Of a stretch of DNA of 64,000 nucleotides, positions 51,561 through 61,558 are shown piece by piece (position 1 is the first letter of the stretch; every line of letters starts with the position of its first letter). A model generated the notes under the pieces. The model saw nothing but the letters and a program-made list of their open reading frames with translations. It was not told the DNA's origin and searched no databases. The translations under genes were made by a program, and so were the position numbers. The stretch is taken from assembly GCA_933822405.4 (NCBI GenBank), contig CAKOGP040002202.1, positions 571,765 to 635,764 of the forward strand, read 5' to 3'. The DNA is from Cylindrotheca closterium. Taxonomy: Eukaryota > Bacillariophyta > Bacillariophyceae > Bacillariales > Bacillariaceae.

Positions 51561-52256
51561 TCAAAGTCGCTCTCCTTGATTCGTGGTCTCCAAAAGCGGT
51601 TCCTCGTTTGTGCCGTCGGTAGTCTCGCTACTACTACTATTCGTGATGGTTCTAGTAGTAGTAATAACACCGGAATGCTTATTCACGAGTTGGGAGAGAC
51701 AAGCCCCCATGACAAGGGCACAACCATGAGCAATGGTGGTAATGATTTCGGACACCACCAAATAATAGACGAGTGCGCCCAAATCCAAGAGGATTGCCCA
51801 TTGTGCCATTTTGGCCAGCTTCTCATGAGTCATGCCGGACGAACCAGCCGTTGAATCATGGCGATGATGATGATGATGATGATCATTCTCATCCTCATCC
51901 TCGTCATTCTCATCCAACGAAAGAATCATTTGCCGTTTTTGACTCATGATCCATCCGGCCATCGAACACCAAACAATCGAAATTCCACTGCATCCCAGAA
52001 TCAAACACAAGACAATCTGAAAGGCAACCACAAACGCAAATGCCCTCGTAGCATGTCTATAAAATTTGTCCAAAACGCTATTGCTATTGCTGTTGTTGTG
52101 GTTGTGAATCACCAACACTTTGATGCAAACCAACAAGTTCATGGCAACGAGTGCATAATTGATCATCATGTCTCGTTCATTTCCACCATAGGTGAGGATG
52201 CATTGCGTCTTGCTAGGAATGGAACCAACGGTACATTCGGAATCTTCAGATCCCAT
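51561..52256 (-). CDS. Uncharacterised four-TM membrane protein with His-rich loop
   Basis: A 231-residue frame from ATG 52256. Hydrophobic helices occur at about 33-53 (INYALVAMNLLVCIKVLVI), 70-103 (AFVVAFQIVLCLILGCSG), and two within AILLDLGALVYYLVVSEI and AHGCALVMGACLSQLV. Between helices 2 and 3 lies an acidic segment followed by six His, a potential metal-binding loop. The C-terminus is Thr/Ser-rich. There is no recognised family. The gene is convergent with the F-box-like gene (272 bp) and divergent from the hydrolase-fasciclin fusion. Confidence 0.6.
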   Translation of the reverse strand: MGSEDSECTVGSIPSKTQCILTYGGNERDMMINYALVAMNLLVCIKVLVIHNHNNSNSNSVLDKFYRHATRAFAFVVAFQIVLCLILGCSGISIVWCSMAGWIMSQKRQMILSLDENDEDEDENDHHHHHHRHDSTAGSSGMTHEKLAKMAQWAILLDLGALVYYLVVSEIITTIAHGCALVMGACLSQLVNKHSGVITTTRTITNSSSSETTDGTNEEPLLETTNQGERL

Positions 52257-52812
52257 TGTGGTCGGTCGTTGATGGGCGAACTCGTCGTCCGAATGACGGA
52301 AACACTCACTGTTGCTGCTGGGTTGTGTGTGTTTTGTTGTTGCTTGATTTTTTAAAAAGTATTTTGCAATGGTGCGTCCGACTACACCGACTACTTTGGC
52401 CGTACCCTACTGTCAGCTGGCCCGATTTCGCGGTAGGTCTCCTTATTTTCGCGCGACGGTCTAGCTACACCGTATTTCGTGCGACGGTCTACCGTAGGTA
52501 CTCGTACCTACCGGTAGTGCTGTGATGGTTGCCTGACTCAGATCGGAAGGCCAAAACTTAAAAGGTCTGGCAGTCGTATATTGGAACATATTCGAAAAGT
52601 CTCGTCACTTTTGCGAAATATCGAATTTTAGTTGGTACTTAAGTGCGTCTGGTATGTATTTAACACCTCACGAACTGAAACGCCCGCTCACATCAGCGAA
52701 ATCCAAAAGATTCGATCGTCATCCCATCAAAGATTTTGGTTTTGTGGGTTTTTTGGCTTTCAACGTCACTCTCGTCTCATCATTCATCTTTTTTGTTGGA
52801 CAAACATCAAAC
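52257..52812. promoter_or_regulatory. Divergent promoter region with TACCGGTA at 52509-52516
   Basis: The palindrome follows GTAGGTACTCGTACC, a TAC-rich dyad, and lies about 250-300 bp from the start codons on both sides. Two CTACACCG[AT] phrases and two GCGCGACGGTCTA-like repeats occur at about 52380-52495. Confidence 0.45.
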
Positions 52813-55519
52813 ATGAAGCTTCTATCGCTGTTCCTTTCCACCTTGATTGCTGCTACCAGCGGCCAAGTTACACCTCCCACAACTAGCAAGACAACACCCA
52901 TTTCTTACCAAGATGGTGATGCTGCTTTGTTGGGACACTTGGCTGTGCCGGAAGGCAATGGAACCTACCCTGCGATTGTCATCATTCCGTACGTACACAT
53001 ACGTGGACCATTGGGTTCCTACCGGGACACTCTTGTTGTATCTCCATGTGCTCAACACTCACCTTTTCCCCTTCGTCTTCTTCTTTTCTCGCTCGCAGTG
53101 ACTGGGATGGTGTGAACGAGTACGAACAAATCCGTGCTACCTACGTCATGGAGCAATGGGGCATGGTCGCATTCGCTGCCGATATCTACGGTGAAGATTT
53201 CCAAACTGTTCCCAACATTACCGAACGTCGTGACTTGGCCAACTTCTACCGCTCCAATCCTGATGTCTTTGGTTCTCGTATTTCGACTGCCATCCAATAC
53301 GTCAAGGATTTGCCCAGTGTCGATGAAACCATGGTTTCTGTGTTCGGATACTGCTTTGGCGGTACTGGAATCTTGCAGTACGTCTTGGGAGAACATGGAG
53401 ATCAAGATGTCGCCTCCATGGTCAGTTTCCATGGTGGTTTGAGCTTCTTGCCCGAAAACGCTACCGGTTTGGCAACCAAATTGCTTGTCTTGGACGGTGG
53501 TGCCGACCACCCTGCCTCAAGCATTATGGATTTGGAAATGAGACTTGATGCTAGTCCCGCTTCTTGGGAGATTACCCGCTATGCTGGCATTGAACACGCA
53601 TTTACTGTGTGGGAAGATGGTACGTCTATGTCCTACAATGGAGACCTTCTGCTGCTGCTTGTCATTTTTATTTTGTTATTTTCCCACTAACATTTTATGC
53701 TCCAATTCTTCAGCTCGCTACGACGAATGGGCCGACATGCGTTCATGGGAGGCAGCAGGAGAGTTTGTGCTGACCGCCATTGGCGTGGATCCTCCAATGA
53801 GCGCCCAGCCTGACATGATCACCACCACTCCCGTCGAATACATGGATAACATGACAAACTTGACTGGTCACTTGGCCATGCCTTCGGCCGAATGGATGAG
53901 ACCTCTTCCTGCTGTCATCATCCTTCCTGATTGGGATGGTGTCAACACATACGAACAAGAGCGCGCAACGGCCTTGGCCGAACTCGGTTATGTCGCCATG
54001 GCTGCTGACATGTTCGGATCTGACAAGCAATTCGTGGAAGCAATTCCCGACCGCATCGCTGAGACTGGAAAATTCGGAGATGATCCTACTTTGTTTGTCA
54101 CCCGTGTCCAAGCTGCTATTGAACAAATCAAGATGTTGGGGGATGAAGTTGATACCAATGAAATCGCCATTATCGGATATTGCTTTGGAGGAACTGTAAG
54201 TCGTCAATATCCAAAAATCGGTCGAAAGTTGCAACGTACGGGCAGTATCTCTAACATTCGATAAATTCTTTTGAAACCTCCAGGCAACTGTTACCTACAG
54301 TATGTTGAATGGAACCGATGTCAAGGTCGCTGTTGCCTTCCACGGAAGTTTCGGCGGTGGTATTGTCCCTCCTCAAGTCAATCCTGTCATTCCCTACCAA
54401 TTGATGTAAGTATTCTTATTGTCCAGAAGACTCGGACTAGCGCGTTGCATTCTAAAAACCAATTGGTCTAACAACTACAAAATAGTCTTTCTGGTGGTGA
54501 CGATGGATTGCATGGCAACCAGACCATCATGGAAAGTACTTTCGATGAAGGTGCTGCCTCTTGGGAAATCACTCGTTATTCCGGTGTCGATCATGGTTAC
54601 ACTGCCTTTGCAAGTGGCGCTTACAATTTGGAAGCAGATGCCCGTTCGTGGAAGTCCATGTTGAACAGTTTCAATGAGCTTTTGGCTGTTCCTCAAATGA
54701 TGGAAGAAGATCCTTCATTCATCGACCAAGTTGCCATGACTGGCAACTACACCACCCTCCTCACTTTGGTCTCTGACCCAGCGATTCAAGAAACACTTGC
54801 TGGTGCTGGCCCCATTAGTAAGTATCATGTTTGCTGCACGCCAACGCTTCAGCCATTTTGTTTGAAATTTGTTCTGACGCTCTTTCTTTCATTCCACAGC
54901 TGTCTTTGGACCCAACGATGCTGCCTTCGCTGATATTGCATCCACTGTCGAAGAACTTTCCCCAATGGAACTACAAGGGGTTCTAGCTGGGCACGTTGTC
55001 TCTGGAGTCTACACTGCTGCGATGGTCAAGGAGCAGGGATGCGTCATGCTTCAACCTCTTGTCGGAAGCCCGATCCGTGCCATGTACGTCGAAGACGATT
55101 GCCGCAGAAGATTGGCTGGACACGAAATGCCCGTCGATGATGGTTGCCGCAGAAATTTGGCCGGACACGAAATGCCCACCGACCCTTGTTGCCGCAGAAG
55201 ATTGGCAGGACACATCATGGACGACAGTTCTACAGGGCACGTCATGATCAACGACGCCATGGTCATCCTTGCCGATGTTGCTGATGATACCAGCATCTTC
55301 CACGGACTTGACAAGGTCCTTCAAGGAGGCGATTTCGAGTGCCCAGATATGACAACTGACGCTCCCGTGGCAGCCCCAACTGGTGATGCACCAACTACTG
55401 ACGCTCCTGTCGCAGCCCCAACTGGTGATGCCCCAACTACTGACGAGACTGAATCCAGTGCTTCTGGCCTCTCTGTCGTCTTGGCCGCCGTTGTTGCCCT
55501 TTTCGCCCTTGCTTTCTAA
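52813..55519 (+). CDS. Secreted double dienelactone hydrolase fused to a fasciclin (FAS1) domain
   Basis: Six exons: 52813-52988, 53099-53619, 53714-54195, 54284-54405, 54486-54817 and 54900-55519. They give 750 residues, with gtaag/gtacg donors throughout. A signal peptide (MKLLSLFLSTLIAATSG) comes first. Dienelactone-hydrolase module 1 (about 30-230) has GYCFGG Cys144, Asp195 and His225. Module 2 (about 270-505) has GYCFGG Cys389, Asp440 and His470; each also has a PDWDGVN.YEQ motif. A FAS1 domain follows (about 517-686): YTTLLTLVSD, TVFGPNDAAFADI, VLAGHVVSG, and IFHGLDKVL. It is interrupted by a Cys/Arg/His repeat (612-659). A PVAAPTGDAPT stalk and hydrophobic end (LSVVLAAVVALFALAF) suggest GPI anchoring. 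Activity on esters or lactones at the cell surface is inferred. Confidence 0.87.
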
Positions 55520-55959
55520 GAAGGTTTCAACATGTGTGTAAATTTTGTCAGTTTCAATTTGTTTACCCCTGTTGGTGAGGTCATTTGGAGTCCGAGTTTT
55601 ATTATTTAATTTTTTTAAAATGAATATGGCCGAATTTTCGTAAAATCAAAGTGTGCGGTTAGCTTCAGTGTACGATGCAATCAGCAGTAGAGATTGAAGA
55701 CAAACCTTTGAGACAAAGCTGCAGCATGGAAGTCCGAATCATGGTAAATTTGTGATGTGGTATGAGCGTACCTGCTTCGTACTCCACCAATGCCCTGCAA
55801 GCATAGCACGGCACTCAAAACCAAATTGATTACACCGACTAAATATCTAATCATTATTCCAATGAATCAATCAATCGAGCGGACAAGAAAAGATTTCATC
55901 AACAATAAGCAATCAACAAGCAAACCAACAAAGCCAACGAAGAAACAGAAACCAGAACG
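55520..55959. other. Intergenic region between two plus-strand genes
   Basis: About 440 bp without recognisable genes, RNA or repeats. It contains the promoter of the next gene. Confidence 0.4.
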
Positions 55960-57141
55960 ATGCCTAGGATGTTGGCAATTTCGTTATGGATCCCGCTATT
56001 GTGCATCTTGAATTCTTTCTCCATTGCGGATGCATCGATTGGTCCCATTGACCGGAGAAGTCAATTGTTTCGCAACAACAAAAGTCACTCGTCCAATAAT
56101 ATTCCATTCGTAGTTGCTGCTCCCAAGGATATCCCTGAATCATCAGCATCATCTGAAACCAGCAAATCCAAGATTGACGCTACCCTCACCAAGTACCACC
56201 ATCATGTTCCAAGAGGAGGACAAGACAAAATTGATGGAGTGATTCGAGTGGTTGGTACAGTGACACAGACTCTCATATCCTGTGGTCGAGCCATTCTTCC
56301 ACCCATCTTTGCCTGTGTCAAGGGAATTGTGAATTTCTATCGGGCCCTACCGATTGATGCAGTGATTGCTCAAGTGGGACTCGTGTATTGTTTTGCGGGA
56401 GGCTATTATCCTACTTTATTTTCTTCCTTGGAAGCTGCTCGACATTGCGGCTGGGAGATTGCGGTGGAAGCGGTCAAGGATTTGACCGACGAAGCCATCA
56501 AGGTCATTGATGCCACAGCCGACCTGCCCAGGGATGCCTTTGAGAGGAAGGAAATCTTTTTGCAGCAAACCAATATTGTATTGAAAACAGTGGATCCGAT
56601 GAAGATTAACCAAGCGGCAGCCGCACTATACACCACTTGGTTGGGTATTTCAACCGTGTTGGAAAAGGAGTATGCCCGTGTCATCAACTTGTCTATGACA
56701 CTAGCTGGATTCTTTGAGCGAATTGCCCATTTTATTTTAGAACCACCGGTGAAGATGTGCATTTCACAAGATTACCACAAGTGGGTTCCTGTTGTTATTG
56801 GTTGGATCGCCAAAGCCGCCGCCATGAACATTGCCTGGAGGATTCAACGAGTACTCACCGCCTCTACATCGGCCATGGTGGGGGGTGTCATGTTTGCTCG
56901 AGCTTTGTTTCGAATGATTTCCAGAAAAGGCTTTCGGCTGTTTGGATTGATCCGAGAAGATGATACCGAATCACCATTGGATGAAATTGTGGGTTTCACG
57001 GTGGGTGGGTTTGGATTTTGGACTCAGATTCAAACGCAGTACAAGAATGGGTTCACCTTTGAAGTGCCCTTTCCCTTTAATCTAATCACTTGGCCAATGG
57101 ATTGGGCGGAACGATGGATTCAGTGGCAAATTACCAAGTAA
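55960..57141 (+). CDS. Secretory-pathway or plastid membrane protein of unknown function
   Basis: A 393-residue single exon from ATG 55960. The leader MLAISLWIPLLCILNSFSIADAS is a good signal peptide. An Asn/Ser-rich spacer follows and then, from about residue 84, a conserved-looking body. Amphipathic or hydrophobic segments include LISCGRAILPPIFACVKGIV, AVIAQVGLVYCFAGGYYPTL, WVPVVIGWIAKAAAMNIAW and TSAMVGGVMFARALFRMI. The C-terminus is Trp-rich (LITWPMDWAERWIQWQITK). I do not recognise a family. The base composition and clean codons support a real gene. Confidence 0.65.
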   Translation: MPRMLAISLWIPLLCILNSFSIADASIGPIDRRSQLFRNNKSHSSNNIPFVVAAPKDIPESSASSETSKSKIDATLTKYHHHVPRGGQDKIDGVIRVVGTVTQTLISCGRAILPPIFACVKGIVNFYRALPIDAVIAQVGLVYCFAGGYYPTLFSSLEAARHCGWEIAVEAVKDLTDEAIKVIDATADLPRDAFERKEIFLQQTNIVLKTVDPMKINQAAAALYTTWLGISTVLEKEYARVINLSMTLAGFFERIAHFILEPPVKMCISQDYHKWVPVVIGWIAKAAAMNIAWRIQRVLTASTSAMVGGVMFARALFRMISRKGFRLFGLIREDDTESPLDEIVGFTVGGFGFWTQIQTQYKNGFTFEVPFPFNLITWPMDWAERWIQWQITK

Positions 57142-57330
57142 TCCAAGAATTGGTGGTGGGAGATGAGCACGTTTCGTGACTTTACACGGGCAGCTCCAGT
57201 GTGCGTTGCTATGTTTTCCTTCATATCTATCAAGAACCAGTTTTTGAAGAGACGAACCTAGTACTAGCTTGATCACAATGAAATGAAGGAGTAACTAGGT
57301 CGCAATATCATGAATGTTTTGGTGGTTCTA
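57142..57330. other. Intergenic spacer
   Basis: 3' flank of the preceding gene; nothing recognised. Confidence 0.3.
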
Positions 57331-57970
57331 GCAACGCACCGTGAGTTAATCTTCCAAAAGCAAACCGCAGGGCAGTCGACGGAAATACTGACCTAGGGAA
57401 CAATAGATCGCTGTATTATGAACATTGCGTTGCCTTTGACATAATGCATTTTGACAATCCAAGCATATCACCTTCTTTGAAACCTACTGTGCCTCCCATA
57501 TCTGGAGCAACGGTATCTCCGACCGCGCTCTCGACGCCTGGTCCAACAGTGACTCCTGTATCTGAACCAACGTTAGCACCAACATTGGCTCCTTCGCTTG
57601 GTCTAACTTTGTCTCCGAGTAGTGGGCCAACTCTAGCTCCTGTGGTTGGACCAACAAGCCCCCCAAGTCCAAGTCCAACTCCTGAACCATCAATAACTCC
57701 GACTCCTGGACCTGTGCTTTACCTACAGCAAGTCCTTCTCTGATTCCAAGCGAAAGTCCTAGTACTTCGCCTACTTCCATACCATCAACAAGACCGAGCC
57801 AAGTTCCTACACCTGGACCAACTATCGCTGTAACGCAGCATGAGTTAGTCTTCCAGCAGTTGCCGGAAATACAATAGTATAGCCTAGTGTGACCTAGGGA
57901 ACAATAGATCGCTGTGTTATGAACATTGTGTTGCCTTCGGTTGGTGCTACTGCACATACCGTATTTTGAC
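57331..57970. repeat. Direct repeats flanking a P/T/S-rich segment
   Basis: A sequence of about 120 bp at 57331-57450 recurs at 57831-57970. The strongest shared tract is GACCTAGGGAACAATAGATCGCTGT[AG]TTATGAACATTG (57390 and 57891). Upstream of it are the weaker [GT][CA]AACGCA[CG]C and GAGTTA[AG]TCTTCCA. The interval between holds a decayed Pro/Thr/Ser repeat reading frame. Confidence 0.75.
57444..57830 (+). pseudogene. Frame-broken Pro/Thr/Ser-repeat protein remnant
   Basis: From ATG 57444 a 99-codon frame encodes repeats such as PTLAPTLAPSLGLTLSP and PTSPPSPSPTPEPSITPTPGP. It then leaves the repeat register near 57715-57725, where another frame resumes the same composition (SESPSTSPTSIPSTRPSQVP) to about 57830. 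No signal peptide or domain is present. It resembles the stalk regions of secreted diatom surface proteins, so it may be a detached stalk fragment. Confidence 0.5.
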
Positions 57971-58340
57971 ACCAATACCTAGAGTAGGTACTCTATTGCA
58001 GCCTCTACTGTCGTGTTCATGCCTTGTTTGCCTATTTTGAAAAACTGTTCTAATCATCCGTGAATGAACCATTTAACAAAACCCGACCAAACCGATGTCG
58101 CAAAACTAAATATATATATGGAAGTTCGGCGAAACGGTGGGAAGTTCTGCTGGATATTGTACGCCCACAAAGTACCATGTCGTGTTTACCCCGGAAAACT
58201 CTTCACTCTGGACCCTCCGCAACTCGTCCGTCCTTCGTCGTTTTAAGGGGGATTTTGCGTATTGAATTTACGGGGAGCGAATACATCATTCTTTAGGGGG
58301 AGTTGTTTAAAAGGGGGCATTACAGTTTTCCGAAAAATAT

Positions 58341-58554
58341 TTTGTCGTGTTTCAAATTGATTTGTCGTGTTTCATTCGAGTTTGTCGTCTTTCGAATTGG
58401 TTTGTCGTCTTTCGAAATTTCTTGTCGTCTTTCGAAAAATCTTGTCGTCTTTCGAAAAATCTTGTCGTCTTTCGAAATTTCTTGTCGTCTTTCGAAATTT
58501 CTTGTCGTCTTTCAAAAAATCTTGTCGTCTTTCGAAAAATCTTGTCGTCTTTGT
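58341..58554. repeat. 20-bp minisatellite, array 1
   Basis: Ten full units plus one partial, each exactly 20 bp, begin at 58341, 58361 and so on. The consensus is [TC]TTGTCGT[CG]TTTC followed by GAAATTT, GAAAAAT or GAATTGG. The unit holds a TTCGAA core. It is open on the plus strand (20-residue SSFEISCRLSKNLVVF-like periods), but this follows from a period of 20 rather than coding constraint. Confidence 0.9.
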
Positions 58555-59837
58555 TTCAGCTTGAAGTTGTCGGATGGAAATACATATGCAGCATTCTCGC
58601 CTATCTCTCATGATCTTATCATCGGACGAAGATCCGCCCATGAACCACATCCTCACTCCATCAGAGATGACGAATATCACGGCCTTTCTCCATTGGGGAT
58701 ACGTGTGGAAGGGAATCAAATGTGCGAAGGGGAAAGGCGAATGTCTTCCACTTCAAGCACCATTTTGGAGTCTCTCCTTGCCGTGCAGTTTGGATCTAGA
58801 CCGACCTGCAACTAAGCAACATTGCAGACACCAAGATCAACGAAGGAGACGAAGATCTTAAGTACTTCTTAATGGGGCTTTACTGTCTTCGAAAAGTAGT
58901 TTTTTGGTCAACGATCAAAACATGGGAAACGATCAAAAAGATTCAAGACGTGATTTTGTAAGGGAAGAAACTAGTCAGAAAGGTATGAGTTGGGTGCTGT
59001 CGACGGATGGTAGTCACCGTTGGATCGATCAATGAGCCTTCTCATTCGGACTGCAGTCAAGATCCCCGATACTACCTTCACAGATACAATAATAAGCCAC
59101 GGGTTTGGAATTTCGGTAGTGGACAATCGGCAATTGTGGATGCGTGGTCCCATTCCATTCAAGAGCAGTCTTCACCACTCTATAATATTCTGACTGAAGA
59201 TGCTGTAGATAGATGTAAAGACAATAAACAAGAGTTCTAGACCAGCAAAAGACCAGCGTATTATACATATATCCTACCATCCCTGCTACTTCACTACAAC
59301 ATGTGATACAAATCTCAACAGATAGATATAAAATGTTCTTTGAAAAGCATTTCTTTCAAAATTCTGCTCGATCATGCATTTCCTTTGACATGTCATCTAA
59401 ACTGATTGTGACACTCGTCGAACCAGTTGAGGCGTCAGTAGCCCGATTATAGTTGGAGACAACCGTATCTGGGTTGTAGTAGAACTCAAACTTGAGAACG
59501 GGAAGCTTGGCAATAAGAATATTGCGAGAAGTCGGATCATGGAGCTTGATAATAATCCAAATCCTGTTTATTGTTGGATTCGAGTTTAGTAACAATTGTC
59601 GTCACATCTCCAAATGGAATCCTTTGTGCCTTTCAATGATGCCACTTGATATTAGGCTCCTTCCCGCCTGGAGCCAATGTTTCACCGGGTCCTCCAAAAA
59701 AGGCATGTTGTCGCCTTCCTTCATGACCTTGACGTAGCGATAGTTCTCGCACATGAGCGTATTTTCCTGGTTTTTCTGCCGTCCGTCGCTTCTACTTTGG
59801 ACCATGAACAGGTTTAGGCGGGCGTGATGAATTTTGT
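58555..59837. other. Region between the minisatellite arrays
   Basis: It has several short ORFs only. Minus-strand frames at 59805-59602 (...GDNMPFLEDPVKHWLQAGRSL) and 59595-59356 (...LPVLKFEFYYNPDTVVSNYN) look protein-like and lie close together in different frames. They could be exons or the remains of one unrecognised gene. Confidence 0.35.
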
Positions 59838-60076
59838 TGTCGTCGTCTTTTGAATTGATTTGTCGTCTTTCGAAATTGATTTGTCGTCTTTCGAATTGAT
59901 TTGTCGTGTTTCATTCGAGTTTGTCGTGTTTCATTCAAGTTTGTCGTGTTTCAAATTGATTTGTCGTGTTTCATTCGAGTTTGTCGTCTTTCGAATTGGT
60001 TTGTCGTCTTTCAAATTCTGTTGTCGCGTTTCGGAATCTGTTGTCGTGTTTCGAACTGGTTTGTCGTGTTTCGATT
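59838..60076. repeat. 20-bp minisatellite, array 2
   Basis: About 11-12 units of the same 20-bp family as array 1. The tract 59941-60012 is identical base for base to 58342-58413 in array 1, in the same unit order, so one array was copied from the other or both from a common source. Later units are more diverged (TTGTCGCGTTTCGGAATCTG). Confidence 0.9.
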
Positions 60077-60266
60077 CGACCCAAAAGTAGAACTTGGGGC
60101 CCCTAAATTTGACTGCAAAACATAATGGGGGAAGACTAGAGAAAAGTGCTTCCCCCCGTTTAAATTGGACGACAGACAGACGAGTTGCTGAGGGTCCTGT
60201 GCAGGAATTGAAACGAATTTATGTCACGTAATAACAGTAATAACAACAAAAGAATCATCTTCCACC

Positions 60267-61558
60267 ATGAAGCAAGTAGCTGTTATCCTTTTGCTTGTGG
60301 CAGCAATCGTTGCCACCATTTACAACAATGAACGTAGCGGCAGTGTAGCACCAGTCGCAGCCTCCACTCCTCAAGTTGACCGTCAACTAGAATTGGTAGA
60401 GGAAGAAGAACCTGCTACTGTTGCTACTCCATCTCTTCGATCTCCCGTTGTTGTGGTAGAGGAACCAGTTTTTGTAGAGGAACCAGCTGCTGTTGAAGAA
60501 CCAGCTGCTGTTGAGACTCCATCTGCATCAGCTGTTGAAGAAGTAGAAGCCATTGAGAGTGCCGTTGCCGAAGCCATCAAGGTTACTACTACCGAAGCTG
60601 CTCCTTTGGACCCTGTCCAACAAGAAGAAGAAGAAGCCGCGGACGAGGGAGAGGTGAGTCTTCCATTTTGGAAATTGGAGTTAATTTAGTTTGTTGCCAT
60701 ATTGTAGCTTATCATTCATTTCTCCACCCTTTGCTGTCGCTGTTGCAGGACCGTAAACTCCAGGTTTCTGATACTAGCGGTGGCGCTGATGGTGATCCTC
60801 ACTTCAAGACCTGGAAGAACGAGCACTTTGAGTACCACGGCCAATGTGACATGGTTCTCGTCAAGGACCCTAACTTTGCCAATGGATTGGGAATTGATGT
60901 CCACATTCGCACCAAATTGGTGAGATACTGGAGCTACATCCAAGCCGTTAGCATTCGTATTGGTAACGATATCATTGAACTCCACGGGTCCTCTGCCGAG
61001 TATGACCCTGAAGTTCACTACTGGTTCAACTATGAGTTCCAAGACGAAGTTGAGACCATGGCTGGATTCCCGGTCACTCTTTACAACAAGAAGTCCAAAT
61101 CTCACAAGACTAGCATTACCATTGATTTGAGCTCGATCAGTCCTGGACAAAAGATCGTTCTCAAGACCTTCAAGGAGTTCCTCAAGGTCGACTTTCACGA
61201 ACCTGCTGCCAAGGCCTTTGGCAACGTGGTTGGTATGTTGGGTGACTTCAACACTGGCAAGACTTTGAGCCGTGATGGAGCCACTGTGATCGACGATTTC
61301 ACTGACTTGGGCCATGAATGGCAAGTCCTTCCTGCCGATGGACGCTTGTTCCACGAAACTTCGGTGCCTCAATACCCTGCCATGTGTATCGACCCCGAGG
61401 ATCCTCGTGGAGATCGTCAACGTCGCTTGGACGAATCTTCCATCAAGGAAGAGGATGCCGAAGCTGCTTGCGCTGGACTCAAGGATCCTTTGGACCGTAA
61501 GGACTGTGTCTATGATATTCTTGCCACTCAAGACTTGGACATGGCCGGAGCCTTTTAA
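60267..61558 (+). CDS. Secreted von Willebrand factor D (VWD) domain protein
   Basis: Exons 60267-60653 and 60749-61558, with a 95-nt phase-0 intron, give 398 residues. The signal peptide or anchor is MKQVAVILLLVAAIVATIY. Residues about 30-129 are Glu/Val/Ala-rich with VEEPAAVEEPAAVE repeats. From about 140 the VWD hallmark GGADGDPHFKTW appears, then FEYHGQCDMVLVKDP, IDVHIRTK and GMLGDFNTG, the calcium-binding GxxGDxN-like turn of VWD domains. The C-terminus has paired Cys (EAACAGLKDPLDRKDC) reminiscent of the region after VWD in other diatom proteins. An extracellular adhesive or calcium-binding role is inferred. Confidence 0.85.

Noticed and set aside
53052..54234. Minus-strand frames opposite the DLH-FAS1 gene
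   Set aside because: The sense strand has catalytic motifs and consistent splice joins; the antisense frames have none.
57331..57970. Miniature LTR retrotransposon
   Set aside because: The direct repeats are short, lack clear TG...CA ends, and enclose no reverse transcriptase or integrase.
58303..58815. 170-codon protein over minisatellite array 1
   Set aside because: Most of its length is translation of the 20-bp repeat (60 bp = 20 codons), and nothing follows that resembles a domain.
58341..60076. CRISPR-like array from evenly spaced 20-bp repeats
   Set aside because: The units are directly contiguous with no unique spacers, and the genome is eukaryotic; this is a minisatellite.
60716..61531. 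271-codon minus-strand frame opposite the VWD exon
   Set aside because: It is a shadow of a high-quality coding exon, with no recognisable domain of its own.
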